Assembly (NCBI GenBank): GCA_947457465.1
Contig: CANGWB010000011.1
Span: 1 to 61,533 of the forward strand
Direction of reading: 5' to 3'
Origin: Chitinophagaceae bacterium
GTDB taxonomy: Bacteria > Bacteroidota > Bacteroidia > Chitinophagales > Chitinophagaceae
DNA length: 61,533 nt
The notes under the pieces are model-generated. The model saw only the letters and a program-made list of their open reading frames with translations. It searched no databases and was not told the origin of the DNA. Below, piece after piece: positions 42,771 through 52,690 of the stretch (its first letter is position 1; every line of letters starts with the position of its first letter). Position numbers and translations under genes: made by a program.

Positions 42771-43466
42771 TTAGCGAGTGGGTTCTTGAAGAATATCCAA
42801 AAAATCAGAAATAGCCGATTCGATGCGATTGGCGGCCTTATCGATCTGCGTATTCAGATAATTATAGGCCAGGTAAGCTGCCAAACCGATTAGCAATCCT
42901 GCGATCGATGTGATCAACTTGGTATAGATCCCCCCTGCGATCGAGGCGGGCGTGAATTCAGCAGAAGAGGTGATTCCGGAGAACAACTGCATCATACCAA
43001 CCAGTGTGCCCACGAATCCAAAAATGGGAGCAGCTTTGGAAACCACTGCCAACACCCCAAGATTTTTTTCCAAACTATACATCTCCAGTGCGGCTATGTT
43101 GTTCATGCTTTTCTCTATGCTGTCGATGGGTTTTCCGATCCGCTGCAAGCCTTTATCAATAACACGGGCCACGGGATTATCCGTGTTCTTGGCAAGATTA
43201 CGGGCAGCAGTCAAGTTGCCGGTCATGATCTGGTCCCGAATGATGTTCATGAAGTTGGCGTCTAACCGGGAAGCTTGCCGGATGGCCAAGCTTCGCTCAA
43301 AATAGAAGTAAATACCCATCAGCAGCATGATGCCCAGTGGGATCATGATCCACCCGCCCGTAAGCAAGAGCTCCCCAAAACCGATGTATCCGTCACCATT
43401 TCGATCCCCTGGGATCTGAGAGACGGTCTTGCTAAGTGAGTCGGTAAGTTGCAAGAGGTAGATCAT
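42771..43466 (-). CDS. exbB: MotA/TolQ/ExbB family proton channel protein
   Basis: 231 residues with three membrane helices: one near residue 35, and two in AAPIFGFVGTLVGMMQLF and GIYTKLITSIAGLLIGLAAYLAY, the TolQ/ExbB core. The N-terminal segment mentions DGNGDGY-like acidic residues of unknown role. The ATG at 43466 is preferred to a TTG at 43472. Operon with exbD. Confidence 0.92.
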   Translation of the reverse strand: MIYLLQLTDSLSKTVSQIPGDRNGDGYIGFGELLLTGGWIMIPLGIMLLMGIYFYFERSLAIRQASRLDANFMNIIRDQIMTGNLTAARNLAKNTDNPVARVIDKGLQRIGKPIDSIEKSMNNIAALEMYSLEKNLGVLAVVSKAAPIFGFVGTLVGMMQLFSGITSSAEFTPASIAGGIYTKLITSIAGLLIGLAAYLAYNYLNTQIDKAANRIESAISDFLDILQEPTR

Positions 43467-43545
43467 ATTCAAAACATTTGGTCATAAAAATAAGCCGAGC
43501 GGAATCTTTTTTGAAGTTCCGTTTTCAACAGACCTTAATAACGAA

Positions 43546-43582
43546 AAATCCGTTGCAGAGCGTTTACTTCAGCAACGGATTT
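43546..43582 (-). terminator. Hairpin terminator of the FKBP-pepT-SPFH operon
   Basis: AAATCCGTTGC pairs with GCAACGGATTT (11 bp) around a 15-base loop. Read on the minus strand a TTTTTCG run follows, 25 bases beyond the SPFH stop. Confidence 0.75.
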
Positions 43583-43606
43583 AAATGAATCTTAACAGCG
43601 TGGGCG

Positions 43607-44551
43607 TTATGCTTGGTTGTCTCCAGCTCGTTTCACCATCAGCGCCATAATCTGTTTCATGGTATTTTCCATTCCATCCGGGCTGCCATCCAGGAAAATG
43701 ACGTTACCCTTTCCGTATTCAGCAAAATTCTTTACCGCTTCGGTCCACATACTGAACAGGATCACATTCGTATCCAGATTCGCCTGTTTCATCTGCTCCG
43801 CCGCTTCGGTCATACCGGCGGCCACTTCCTTACGGAATAAGGCCACACCCTGACCTCGTAAGCGGGCTGCCTCACGCTCTGCTTCTGCAGCGATCTTGAT
43901 CGCATTACCATCCGCCTCAGCCCCTTTTGTTTTGGTGATCAACAGGGCTTGTCCTTCATTTTCAGCAGCAGCTTTCAGGTTATTAGAGGCAACCACCTTA
44001 CTCATAGAGTCAAGGATCACTTTATCGAATGTGATATCATTGATCTGAAGATCCTGCAGATGATATCCCCACTCTTCCAATGAATGATCTACCTCCACTT
44101 TTACATATTGAACGATCTCCCGACGAAGCCCCAGTACTTCCGCCTGTTTCTTAGTGGCCACAAAAGAACGGATATTACCCTCGATTGTCCGCACCAAGGC
44201 CTGCATGAGATCTTTATCGGTGATGAATTTGAATGCGACTTTCTTGATGGTTTCTTCTTCTGAGTTCTGCACAGAATACAGTAACATACTCTTGAAGTAA
44301 ACATTCGCCTGATCGGCCGTAACCGCCTGAAATTCCAGTTCAACCGATCGGTTTTGAATCGAAACCTTCTTGAATACCGATTCAAGGATCGGGAGTTTCA
44401 TGTTTAATCCGGGACGAGCGACGCGCCGGTATTTCCCGAACATGACAATGACAGCGATATAACCTTGATTGACCGTATAGAGAGAGCTAAAAAAAAGCAC
44501 TAACAAGATCCAGATCCACCAATTGGATAAGAGATAACTGATCATAGACAT
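43607..44551 (-). CDS. SPFH/Band 7 (stomatin-like) membrane protein
   Basis: 314 residues: an N-terminal membrane anchor (WWIWILLVLFFSSLY), the Band 7 domain (~25-200; GYIAVIVMFGKYRRVARPGLN, LQINDITFDKVI), and an Ala/Glu/Lys-rich coiled coil (~190-265). Such proteins oligomerise in the membrane and modulate proteases or lipid domains. No NfeD partner is adjacent. Last gene of an operon with pepT (12 bases) and FKBP. Confidence 0.9.
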   Translation of the reverse strand: MSMISYLLSNWWIWILLVLFFSSLYTVNQGYIAVIVMFGKYRRVARPGLNMKLPILESVFKKVSIQNRSVELEFQAVTADQANVYFKSMLLYSVQNSEEETIKKVAFKFITDKDLMQALVRTIEGNIRSFVATKKQAEVLGLRREIVQYVKVEVDHSLEEWGYHLQDLQINDITFDKVILDSMSKVVASNNLKAAAENEGQALLITKTKGAEADGNAIKIAAEAEREAARLRGQGVALFRKEVAAGMTEAAEQMKQANLDTNVILFSMWTEAVKNFAEYGKGNVIFLDGSPDGMENTMKQIMALMVKRAGDNQA

Positions 44552-44563
44552 ATTTTTTTGAAA

Positions 44564-45808
44564 TTAACGATTCTCCGCGGCAATTTGAACTAAGTGCACC
44601 AAGGTCTCAACCGCTTTATTCATATCCTGTACACAGATGTATTCCTGCTTCGAGTGAATGGCTTGTTGTCCCGCGAACAAATTAGGGCAAGGAAGTCCCA
44701 TGAATGACAATCGGCTTCCATCCGTTCCTCCCCGAATGGAGCCCGGGATCGGAGTCAGGCCGCTCCTACGGATCGCTTCCAACGCATAATCAACGATCTG
44801 TGGATGTTTGACCAGCACTTCTTTCATGTTCCGATATTGTTCATGCACGTGAAACTCATAGCGGGCAGCTGGATATGCAGCAACGACTGAATCCACGATA
44901 GACTTCAGAAGGGCCTCCTTTTCAGCTAACTTTTCGGTGATGAAATCGCGTATGATAAAATCGATGGTGCATTTTTCTGCAATCCCTTCCACATGCACAG
45001 GATGAATGAATCCTTGTTTACCGCTGGTTGTTTCGGGCGACATATCACGAGGCAATGAATCCAACACCTCTCCCGCCAGCTTGAGTGCATTGATCATTTT
45101 CCCATTGGCAGCACCCGGATGAGCACTGACCCCATGTATGGTGACCGTCACCCCATCTGCACTGAAATTTTCATCTTCCAGCATGCCCGGATCACCTCCA
45201 TCGAGTGTATATCCGAAGTCTGCACCGAGTTTTTTCAAATCGACATGGTTAACGCCCCTGCCCACTTCCTCATCGGGCGTAAAAAGTATTTTGATAGGGC
45301 CATGCTCAACCTGCGGATGGCTCATCAAAAATTGAGCCAAATCCATGATCTCGGCTACGCCAGCCTTATCATCGGAACCGAGTAAGGTTGTTCCCGAAGC
45401 AGTGATGATATCCTTGCCCAGACAGTTTTTCAGATAATAATGGTCTGCCATTCGAAGCACCTGTGAGCGATCGTCCGGCAAAATGATATCCTCACCATTG
45501 TAATTGCTGTGCAGAATGGGCTTCACGTTCTTGCCGCTGCAATCGGGCGCGGTATCGACATGCGCACAGAAACAGATGACCGGGGCCGGTCTATCGGTTG
45601 TGGCAGGAATGGTGGCGTATACATAGCCATACTCATCCAGATGCGCATCCGATATACCCATCAATAATAATTCTTCCACCAATAACCGACTCAGGTCCTT
45701 TTGCTTTTCTGTAGAAGGGAAAGTAGTCGCTTGGGGATCGCTTTGGGTATCAAACTGCACGTAGCGGCAGAAACGGTCAGCCGCACTGAAATTATACTGT
45801 TCGAACAT
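44564..45808 (-). CDS. pepT: Peptidase T (tripeptidase)
   Basis: M20B zinc aminotripeptidase of 414 residues. FCAHVDTAPDCSG (first metal His-Asp), LLGSDDKAGVAEI (bridging Asp), FTPDEEVGRG (catalytic Glu pair), YTLDGGDPG and SIRGGTDGSRLSFMGLPCPN match PepT closely. Cytosolic. It lies between FKBP and SPFH genes with short gaps. Confidence 0.95.
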   Translation of the reverse strand: MFEQYNFSAADRFCRYVQFDTQSDPQATTFPSTEKQKDLSRLLVEELLLMGISDAHLDEYGYVYATIPATTDRPAPVICFCAHVDTAPDCSGKNVKPILHSNYNGEDIILPDDRSQVLRMADHYYLKNCLGKDIITASGTTLLGSDDKAGVAEIMDLAQFLMSHPQVEHGPIKILFTPDEEVGRGVNHVDLKKLGADFGYTLDGGDPGMLEDENFSADGVTVTIHGVSAHPGAANGKMINALKLAGEVLDSLPRDMSPETTSGKQGFIHPVHVEGIAEKCTIDFIIRDFITEKLAEKEALLKSIVDSVVAAYPAARYEFHVHEQYRNMKEVLVKHPQIVDYALEAIRRSGLTPIPGSIRGGTDGSRLSFMGLPCPNLFAGQQAIHSKQEYICVQDMNKAVETLVHLVQIAAENR

Positions 45809-45817
45809 GGTGGAATG

Positions 45818-46273
45818 TCATTCGGATAAGATGATACGAGACCCACCGACGATCTCAACAAGTTCCAGATCGAAGATCAGGTCTTTACCCGCGAGCGGAT
45901 GATTGGCATCCAACGTAACGGTTAACTCCTGTATATCAGTAACAGCCACTTGTAGATTTTGTCCTTGTCCGTCCGACATCATCAAAGGCATGCCGATCTC
46001 GATCTGCATATCAGATGGGAAGCGCTCTTTGGGCATTTCAATAATCATGGATTCATTTCTTGGTCCGTAGGCCTCGAGGAAAGGGATCTCGATGGTTTTC
46101 TTCTCTCCGATGGTCATGCCGGTCACTCCATTATCGAAACCAGCGATCACCTGACCCGTGCCGAGTTCAAATTCCAGCGGATCACGCTCCGCGGAGCTGT
46201 CAAACGTTTCACCGGAAGTCAACCGGCCATGGTAGTGAACACGAACGGTATCACCTGTTTTTGCAATAGACAT
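45818..46273 (-). CDS. FKBP-type peptidyl-prolyl isomerase (SlyD-like)
   Basis: 151 residues. VRVHYHGRLTSGETFDSS opens the FKBP fold, ELGTGQVIAGFDNGVTGMTIGEKKTIEIP follows, and a middle insert-in-flap region ends with DANHPLAGKDLIFDLELVEI, as in SlyD. The His-rich metal tail of E. coli SlyD is absent. It is probably the first gene of the pepT-SPFH operon and is divergent from namZ. Confidence 0.92.
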   Translation of the reverse strand: MSIAKTGDTVRVHYHGRLTSGETFDSSAERDPLEFELGTGQVIAGFDNGVTGMTIGEKKTIEIPFLEAYGPRNESMIIEMPKERFPSDMQIEIGMPLMMSDGQGQNLQVAVTDIQELTVTLDANHPLAGKDLIFDLELVEIVGGSRIILSE

Positions 46274-46339
46274 AATTCAATTTTGCACAAGGTAGTGGAA
46301 TTAACGGAAGCCGTCTTGGGCCATACAGCCATTTTTATG

Positions 46340-46347
46340 CAATTTTG
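46340..46347 (+). promoter_or_regulatory. -7-like element of namZ
   Basis: CAATTTTG, one mismatch from TAnnTTTG, ends four bases before the ATG, the spacing seen at other genes in this window. Confidence 0.4.
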
Positions 46348-46351
46348 AAGT

Positions 46352-47707
46352 ATGAATACACCCCGTCAACTCGTTGCTGCTTGTGCAGCAGTAATACTGG
46401 CACTAACCGTAGCCACCGTTTCCGCACAGATCGTTCCCGGTGCAGAACGATTGAATAGATACTTACCCTTGTTGGAAGGAAAACGGGTGGGTGTATTCGC
46501 GAACCAGACTTCGATGGTTGGCTCCACTCATTTAGTTGATACGCTGATGGCCATCGGCGTAAAAGTGACTGTGATCTTTGGCCCCGAACATGGTTTCCGT
46601 GGAAAGGCAGATGCTGGAGAAAAAGTTGGAAATGCGATCGATGAAAAGACAGGCATCCCGGTAATTTCTTTGTATGGCGCCAAACGCGGGCCAGACGAAA
46701 AAGACCTAGCAGAAGTGGATGTTATGCTATTCGACATTCAGGATGTAGGTGTTCGATTCTATACGTTTATATCCTCATTGGAAGAATTCATCGTTTCAGC
46801 CATTGAATTTCAAAAGCCACTAATCTTGCTGGACCGACCCAACCCGAATGGTCATTACGTGGATGGCCCGGTACTGGATACCCGCTATCGCTCTTTTGTT
46901 GGCAGACAACCCGTGCCCATTGTTTACGGACTTACGATCGGAGAATATGCCGGCATGATGCTTGGCGAAAAATGGATCAACAACGGAAAAATTGCTGCTA
47001 AAGGACCAGCGCCACAAAGCCTGCAGTTATCGATGGCTACAATAGCCGACGAGCGTAATGATGCGGCACAATCAGGGAACAGTTCTCCATTCATAAGCGA
47101 CCGGGAAATGAAGGAGTTACAATTAAACGATCAAGGTTTTCAACTCCTGGTGATCACCTGCGATGGCTATGATCACCGGTCCAAGTATACTTTACCTGTT
47201 AAGCCCTCACCCAACCTTCCGAACATTCAATCCATCTATCTCTATCCTTTTACGTGCTTATTTGAAGGCACTGTATTAAGCGAGGGACGTGGCACAGATA
47301 AACCTTTTCAGGTATTCGGCCATCCGGATCTTCCCAAGACCCTTTACCCTTTCACACCCAACCCCAACGAGGGCGCGAAGAATTCCAAACACTACGGCAA
47401 GAAGTGCTACGGGTGGAATCTCAGCGGCACACCGGATCAAGTGATTGCCCGTGTGAACAACCGGGTTCAACTCAAGTGGCTGATCGATGCTTACAAAATG
47501 TTCCCAAAAAAAGACAGCTTTTTCATTTATCCAAAGAGTGGGAAAATGGAAGAATCATTTTTCACCAAACTCGCCGGAAACAACGATCTCTGGCAGCAGA
47601 TCAAAAAAGGGATGACGGAGCAGCAGATTCGAGCGTCCTGGCAACCCCAGCTCCTGGCGTACAAAGCCACTCGAAAAAAATATCTGCTGTATAAAGACTT
47701 TGAATAA
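46352..47707 (+). CDS. namZ: DUF1343 exo-beta-N-acetylmuramidase (NamZ-like)
   Basis: 451 residues with a signal peptide (VAACAAVILALTVATVSAQ). The body matches DUF1343/GH171, shown in other bacteria to release N-acetylmuramic acid from peptidoglycan fragments. GVFANQTSMVG, FGPEHGFRGKADAGEKV, FDIQDVGVRFYTFIS (acidic active-site region) and LDRPNPNGHYVDGPVLD are characteristic. Likely periplasmic, in cell-wall recycling. The fmt start follows its stop by one base. Confidence 0.9.
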   Translation: MNTPRQLVAACAAVILALTVATVSAQIVPGAERLNRYLPLLEGKRVGVFANQTSMVGSTHLVDTLMAIGVKVTVIFGPEHGFRGKADAGEKVGNAIDEKTGIPVISLYGAKRGPDEKDLAEVDVMLFDIQDVGVRFYTFISSLEEFIVSAIEFQKPLILLDRPNPNGHYVDGPVLDTRYRSFVGRQPVPIVYGLTIGEYAGMMLGEKWINNGKIAAKGPAPQSLQLSMATIADERNDAAQSGNSSPFISDREMKELQLNDQGFQLLVITCDGYDHRSKYTLPVKPSPNLPNIQSIYLYPFTCLFEGTVLSEGRGTDKPFQVFGHPDLPKTLYPFTPNPNEGAKNSKHYGKKCYGWNLSGTPDQVIARVNNRVQLKWLIDAYKMFPKKDSFFIYPKSGKMEESFFTKLAGNNDLWQQIKKGMTEQQIRASWQPQLLAYKATRKKYLLYKDFE

Positions 47708-47708
47708 G

Positions 47709-48656
47709 ATGCCTATCCCCTTTCAACAGCTACGGATCGTGTTCATGGGCACGCCGTCATTTGCCGTGGCCTCGCTGAGAGCGCTGATCGATGCCGGGGC
47801 GAATGTGGTTGGCGTGATCACGGCGCCCGATCGTCCGGCTGGCAGAGGATTGCAACTTCAACCCTCTGAAGTAAAAAAAGCTGCGATTGAGTTTGGCATC
47901 CCCATCCTCCAGCCGGAGAAACTGAAAGACCCTGAATTCCAAGAACAACTTCGTGCCTGGAAGGCAGATGTGCAAGTAGTAGTTGCTTTTCGCATGCTGC
48001 CTGAATCTGTATGGAATATGCCCCCAATGGGATCGATCAATCTACATGCCAGCCTGTTACCGAAATACAGAGGGGCTGCCCCTATCAATTGGGCCATCAT
48101 CCAAGGCGAAAAAGAAACAGGGGCAACAACATTCCGTTTGAAACACGAGATAGACACCGGCGGCATTTTGCTACAAAGAGAACTCCCCATTTCAGAAACG
48201 ATGAATGCGGGCGAGTTACATGATCAACTGATGCTGATGGGTGCTGACCTCATCGTTGAAACGATCAAAGGGATTGCTTCAGCATCATTGACCGAGCGCC
48301 CTCAACCACAAGATGAATCAGTTAAGGATCTACCGACTGCTCCCAAGATCCATACCGAAACATGTCGGATCGATTGGAATCAATCCACTGCAAGTGTAAA
48401 CAACCTGATACGCGGACTGAGTCCTTACCCAGGCGCATTCACCAATTGGAATCAGACCACGCTCAAGGTCTTCAAAGCCACACCCGAATGCTGCGAGCAT
48501 GGCCAACCTGCTGGCACCTGGCACTCGGATGGAAAAAATACATTCTCTTTCGCGACCCAAGATGGTTGGATTCATCTAAATGAAATACAATTGGCAGGAA
48601 AAAAGAGAATGGATGTTTCCTCCTGGCTACGAGGGTATAAACTTCCTGATCAGTAG
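47709..48656 (+). CDS. fmt: Methionyl-tRNA formyltransferase
   Basis: Formylates initiator Met-tRNA. 315 residues from the ATG at 47709 (an upstream TTG at 47700 is less likely). FMGTPSFAVASL, TAPDRPAGRG, NLHASLLPKYRGAAPINWA with the catalytic Asn-His and DTGGILLQ are present, followed by the C-terminal OB-like domain. The end overlaps the convergent LysM gene by seven bases. Confidence 0.96.
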   Translation: MPIPFQQLRIVFMGTPSFAVASLRALIDAGANVVGVITAPDRPAGRGLQLQPSEVKKAAIEFGIPILQPEKLKDPEFQEQLRAWKADVQVVVAFRMLPESVWNMPPMGSINLHASLLPKYRGAAPINWAIIQGEKETGATTFRLKHEIDTGGILLQRELPISETMNAGELHDQLMLMGADLIVETIKGIASASLTERPQPQDESVKDLPTAPKIHTETCRIDWNQSTASVNNLIRGLSPYPGAFTNWNQTTLKVFKATPECCEHGQPAGTWHSDGKNTFSFATQDGWIHLNEIQLAGKKRMDVSSWLRGYKLPDQ

Positions 48657-49546
48657 ATCAATTGCAGGGAAAAACGTTCGGTGCCGGTTAAACCTAATTT
48701 TTCAGCAGTAGCATCACTGATACGAATATCCAATCCTTCATTTTGTTTGATGCGAGGCATTTCTCCCAAAACTTTTGCATAAACAGCTTGTCGATTAATC
48801 GGGTTGATCAACTTAACTATGGTGCCTGGCACAAGATTATCGATCAATACGTAATGCTTTCCGTCGGACCACCCGCTGTTTGTTTTAAAGACGGATGAAA
48901 ACACTTTTAGGTCCTGGGATGTCGGCGTTTTTTGAACTTGCTCTAAAAAAGCAGTTTCAAAAAAAGAAATTGATGATGGCGAAGGTTGGACAGGCTGAGG
49001 TGGTTGTATAGGTTGAGGAGGCGGAGTTGCTTGTTGTTCGATTGGAACGGCAACCTCTTTGGGTTTGCAGGATAATTTGAGTTGCTGACCCGTCATTTCA
49101 GAGGTGATCAAAAATCCGATGATCCAGCGACTGCCTTTTTTGATCAGTGTATCCGAATACTGATTCCAACATTGCAGCAATCGAACCTCAACACCGACAA
49201 ACTTTGCCAGATCGGAAATGACATCATCGGTTACAGCAGTCAAATAAACTGGAACCCCTTCTGCATTTTTAAGATTGAAATTCGAATCATTTAGGGGTAT
49301 ACGAATGAGCTGATCGATCTGCAGGCCCTTTTTATTATCCAAATTATTGTAAGAAGCCAGGTAATTCGGATGAACGGAATAGAGTCGACCGATGGAATAA
49401 AGTCCTTGCTTATGGGATACTTTATGCTCCAAATAAAAACCCTTGGTCGATTTGAGAAGTCGTAATGGGAATTGCTGCGCCAACAGAGTACCGGATAGCA
49501 GTATCATCAAAACAATAAAAACAAGAATGGCTGGCCGGGTATTCAT
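48650..49546 (-). CDS. Exported LysM protein with a C-terminal barrel-like domain
   Basis: 298 residues: signal peptide (~1-23), a LysM peptidoglycan-binding repeat (~42-87; KQGLYSIGRLYSVHPNYLASYN), a less conserved second part, a Pro/Gln-rich linker (PPPQPIQPPQPVQPSP) and a C-terminal ~75 residues (IVKLINPINRQAVYAKVLGE) reminiscent of the double-psi barrel of RlpA-like proteins. It probably binds the cell wall in the periplasm; catalytic activity is uncertain. A CAACTTTG -7-like box ends four bases before the ATG. Confidence 0.82.
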   Translation of the reverse strand: MNTRPAILVFIVLMILLSGTLLAQQFPLRLLKSTKGFYLEHKVSHKQGLYSIGRLYSVHPNYLASYNNLDNKKGLQIDQLIRIPLNDSNFNLKNAEGVPVYLTAVTDDVISDLAKFVGVEVRLLQCWNQYSDTLIKKGSRWIIGFLITSEMTGQQLKLSCKPKEVAVPIEQQATPPPQPIQPPQPVQPSPSSISFFETAFLEQVQKTPTSQDLKVFSSVFKTNSGWSDGKHYVLIDNLVPGTIVKLINPINRQAVYAKVLGEMPRIKQNEGLDIRISDATAEKLGLTGTERFSLQLIY

Positions 49547-49566
49547 TCTTCAAAGTTGCGGGTTTT

Positions 49567-50916
49567 TTATTGATCCGGGCTGACCGACTGTTTCAATATC
49601 CTTAAATGAGAAGGATAATAATTGTTCATTCGGTTGCCAATATTTTTGAGCCATCCCATCGGCTTTCCCTGAAAGGTCGCCAACAGCCATCCTCGCTCCA
49701 GACCCGCACGATCAATAGCCCCCCGTTGCAAATAACGAACGGACTCTTCTTTATCCAACTCCAATTGAGGAAGCGTACGCTGTGCATATCGACTCAATGC
49801 CAGTGCATGGTCAGGAATCCAATCTTTTCGAGACCAGGCTCCCAAACAGGTACCCAATCGATACGGCTGACACACAGAACCAATCAGCTGAATGTCTGCC
49901 ATTCGGTCTGAAGGAAGCGCCCAACACATGTCCTTCCAGTCAATGAGTTCATGCTGATCACTCCCCCACCAATCCCCTAAGAAAGCTGTACTGGCATTCG
50001 GTTGCGACTTGATCGAAAATTTTGTACGAGTGGATAAGATATTTTCCGATGACATTTTTTGAACCGACGCGATAAAGAAACCCTCCCCCTTGATCAGATG
50101 AGGCCAACAACGATAGCCGTAATTTGTTTCAACAACACCCCATTCAGCAGGCAATTCGATCTTATTGAGAACGATGTCCCATTCTTGCTGGATCCAGGAA
50201 ACGATCTCTTCATCTTCTGCTTCCGAAAAGGAACAGGTACTATACAGCAATCGACCACCTTCTTTCAAAGAAGGCCAAATGTCTTTGAGGATCCGTCGTT
50301 GTCGGGCAGCACAATGCTCGACTGCAGATAAACTCCAATGATCCATCGCCTCTGCATCTTTTCTGAATAACCCGCTACCACTGCATGGGACATCCACGAC
50401 GATCAGATCAAAGAATCCAGTCAATTTTCCCAATACAGCCGGATCGGCCTGGGTCACCACCACATTGGCATTCCCCCATTTATCAAGGTTATCAGAGAGG
50501 ATACCCGTGCGATTTCGGATCACTTCATTGGAAACCAACAGATCATTCTCCCGGATCAGAGAAAGTAAATGGGTTGACTTTCCCCCGGGGGCGGCACAAA
50601 GGTCGAGCACACGCAACGGCTCCCCCGTTTGCATCATTGGTAAAACAAAGGCTTCCAACAATTGGCTACTCGCCTCTTGTACATAGTAAGTACCCGCGTG
50701 GAAAAGGGGGTCGAACGTAAATGATGGTCGTTTAGATAAATAAAAACCATCCCGGCTCCATGGAACGGGACTTCGATCGTACGAGAGCGAAACCGGTTTG
50801 TAGGGATTCAGTCGGATGGAAGTAGGCGGTATGGATCGATGCGCCTCTTCGAACGCAGCGATTGAGAACCCGGGTAGGCCCTCCAAGTGCTCCATGAATG
50901 AACCAGGAAATGACAC
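49567..50916 (-). CDS. RsmB/NOP-family RNA cytosine-C5 methyltransferase
   Basis: 449 residues, the RsmF-like type. LDLCAAPGGKSTHLL is the SAM site, DVPCSGSGLFRKD and YSTCSFSEAEDEE supply the two catalytic cysteines. The C-terminal ~130 residues resemble the RsmF/PUA-like RNA-binding end (RGAIDRAGLERGWLLATFQGKPMGW). Target probably 16S rRNA; the exact position is not deducible. It begins five bases after the pntB stop. Confidence 0.9.
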   Translation of the reverse strand: MSFPGSFMEHLEGLPGFSIAAFEEAHRSIPPTSIRLNPYKPVSLSYDRSPVPWSRDGFYLSKRPSFTFDPLFHAGTYYVQEASSQLLEAFVLPMMQTGEPLRVLDLCAAPGGKSTHLLSLIRENDLLVSNEVIRNRTGILSDNLDKWGNANVVVTQADPAVLGKLTGFFDLIVVDVPCSGSGLFRKDAEAMDHWSLSAVEHCAARQRRILKDIWPSLKEGGRLLYSTCSFSEAEDEEIVSWIQQEWDIVLNKIELPAEWGVVETNYGYRCWPHLIKGEGFFIASVQKMSSENILSTRTKFSIKSQPNASTAFLGDWWGSDQHELIDWKDMCWALPSDRMADIQLIGSVCQPYRLGTCLGAWSRKDWIPDHALALSRYAQRTLPQLELDKEESVRYLQRGAIDRAGLERGWLLATFQGKPMGWLKNIGNRMNNYYPSHLRILKQSVSPDQ

Positions 50917-50921
50917 GTATA

Positions 50922-52364
50922 TCAGAGGGATTTGATCTCCGCAACCAACTCTTGCAATATTTTTTTAGCATCTCCGAACAACATCGATGTCTTGGGTCGG
51001 AAGAACAGCTCATTTTCAATGCCAGCATAACCAGGCTTCATGCTGCGCTTATTGACAATGACATGTTTGGCCAACTCTACATCAAGGATCGGCATACCGT
51101 AAATCGGCGAAGCCGGATCGGACTTGGCAGCAGGATTAACCACATCATTTGCTCCCAATATCAAGACCACATCCGTCGTGCTGAATTCATCATTGGCCTG
51201 TTCCATTTCTTTCAATTTTTCATACGGCACATCAGCCTCTGCCAGCAGTACATTCATATGACCGGGCATCCTGCCGGCCACCGGATGGATCGCATAATTC
51301 ACTTCAACACCTTTGCTCTCCAGTAATTTCTCCAATTCATGACAGGTATGTTGAGCCTGTGCCACGGCCAATCCGTATCCGGGAACAATGTATACTTTGT
51401 TCGCATAGCTCATCAATACGGCCGTGTCAGACAAACTGATCTCTTTGTACGTACCACCTGTTGCAGAAGAACCCGAAGCTTTAGTATTACCACCGAAAGA
51501 CCCGATCAGCACATTGGCAAGTGAACGGTTCATCGCTTTACACATCAATATCGTAAGTAAGGTTCCGGCTGCACCCACGAGGATTCCGCCTGTCAACATC
51601 ACTTTGTTATCGTACAGAAAGCCGCCACAGGCCGCTGCCACACCGGTAAAGGAATTAAGCAGCGAGATAACCACGGGCATGTCTGCACCCCCGATGGGGA
51701 ATACAAAAAAGAGTCCGTATACCACCGAAAGCGCAAAAATGGAATAGAAATACCAGTGTGGGTTGGCAGGTAATGCAATCACCAGATAGGCCGCCAAACC
51801 AATGATGATCGTAAGCAGACCTAAATTGAATATATGTTGTCCCCGGAAGGAGAAATCCTTAATGGATCCGTTCAGCTTCCCCCAGGCGATCACGCTTCCT
51901 GCGAATGAAATAGATCCAATGATCAATCCTAACAAGATAATCAACAAAAATCCCTGCAACCCCGCCACGGCTTCTCCGCCACCCATCGCCAGGGCAAAGA
52001 GCACCATAGGGTCCATGTGCATTAAATGATCGAATTCAACCAGGCTGATCAATGCGGCACAGGCACCACCCATCCCATTGAAGAGGCTGACCATCTCCGG
52101 CATAGCTGTCATCTTGACTCGCTTGGCAGATACAGTTCCTATGATTGTTCCCACCAGAATACCGGCGAAAATCCAGCCGTAATTACCCAGCGGCTCTCCC
52201 TCCTTTTCATACAGGAAGATGGTACCCAATACGGCGATGGTCATACCTACGGCAGCCACCAGATTGCCTCTGCGGGCTGTAGCCGGATGAGACAGCATTT
52301 TCAGCCCGACGATGAAGGTCACCGATGCGAGCAAATAACCGAAGGCTAAAAGAGATGAATACAT
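50922..52364 (-). CDS. pntB: NAD(P) transhydrogenase subunit beta
   Basis: Membrane and NADP-binding subunit of the proton-pumping transhydrogenase; 480 residues. About nine membrane helices fill residues 1-265; the soluble domain III carries GYGLAVAQAQH, HPVAGRMPGHMNVLLAEA, DVVLILGANDVVNP and KRSMKPGYAGIEN, the NADP site. The ATG at 52364 (MYSSLLAFG) is chosen; the longer frame overlaps pntAB. Last of three pnt genes. Confidence 0.96.
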   Translation of the reverse strand: MYSSLLAFGYLLASVTFIVGLKMLSHPATARRGNLVAAVGMTIAVLGTIFLYEKEGEPLGNYGWIFAGILVGTIIGTVSAKRVKMTAMPEMVSLFNGMGGACAALISLVEFDHLMHMDPMVLFALAMGGGEAVAGLQGFLLIILLGLIIGSISFAGSVIAWGKLNGSIKDFSFRGQHIFNLGLLTIIIGLAAYLVIALPANPHWYFYSIFALSVVYGLFFVFPIGGADMPVVISLLNSFTGVAAACGGFLYDNKVMLTGGILVGAAGTLLTILMCKAMNRSLANVLIGSFGGNTKASGSSATGGTYKEISLSDTAVLMSYANKVYIVPGYGLAVAQAQHTCHELEKLLESKGVEVNYAIHPVAGRMPGHMNVLLAEADVPYEKLKEMEQANDEFSTTDVVLILGANDVVNPAAKSDPASPIYGMPILDVELAKHVIVNKRSMKPGYAGIENELFFRPKTSMLFGDAKKILQELVAEIKSL

Positions 52365-52371
52365 CGGATCC

Positions 52372-52680
52372 TTATTTTTTCTTTTTAAACATTTCCAACA
52401 TTCTGTCGGTGACCACAAATCCACCAACCACATTCACTGTTCCGAGTACCACGGCTAAAAAGCCTAATACAAGTGCCAGGTAATTATCGGCAGGTGCTTG
52501 CCCCATCACAATGATCGCACCAATGATCACCACACCATGAATAGCGTTGGCACCACTCATGAGCGGCGTGTGCAACACAGCCGGAACACGACCGATCACT
52601 TCAATTCCGACAAAAATCATCAGGATCACGATGTAAAGAATCGATTGATTCAATTCGATCCAGTTAAGTAAAGTTTGCAT
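52372..52680 (-). CDS. pntAB: NAD(P) transhydrogenase subunit alpha, membrane part
   Basis: 102 residues with three membrane helices (YIVILMIFVGIEVIG; HGVVIIGAIIVMG; LALVLGFLAVVLGTVNVVGGFVVTDRML). It corresponds to the C-terminal part of one-piece PntA, so this organism has the three-gene form of the enzyme. It sits between pntAA and pntB with 7-10 base gaps. Confidence 0.95.
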   Translation of the reverse strand: MQTLLNWIELNQSILYIVILMIFVGIEVIGRVPAVLHTPLMSGANAIHGVVIIGAIIVMGQAPADNYLALVLGFLAVVLGTVNVVGGFVVTDRMLEMFKKKK

Positions 52681-52690
52681 GTGTGTATAT

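Noticed and set aside
42363-43466. ExbB/ExbD pair as part of a ZorAB- or other motor-based defence system
   Set aside because: Both proteins have ordinary lengths for TonB/Tol motors and no defence-type helicase or nuclease gene is adjacent.
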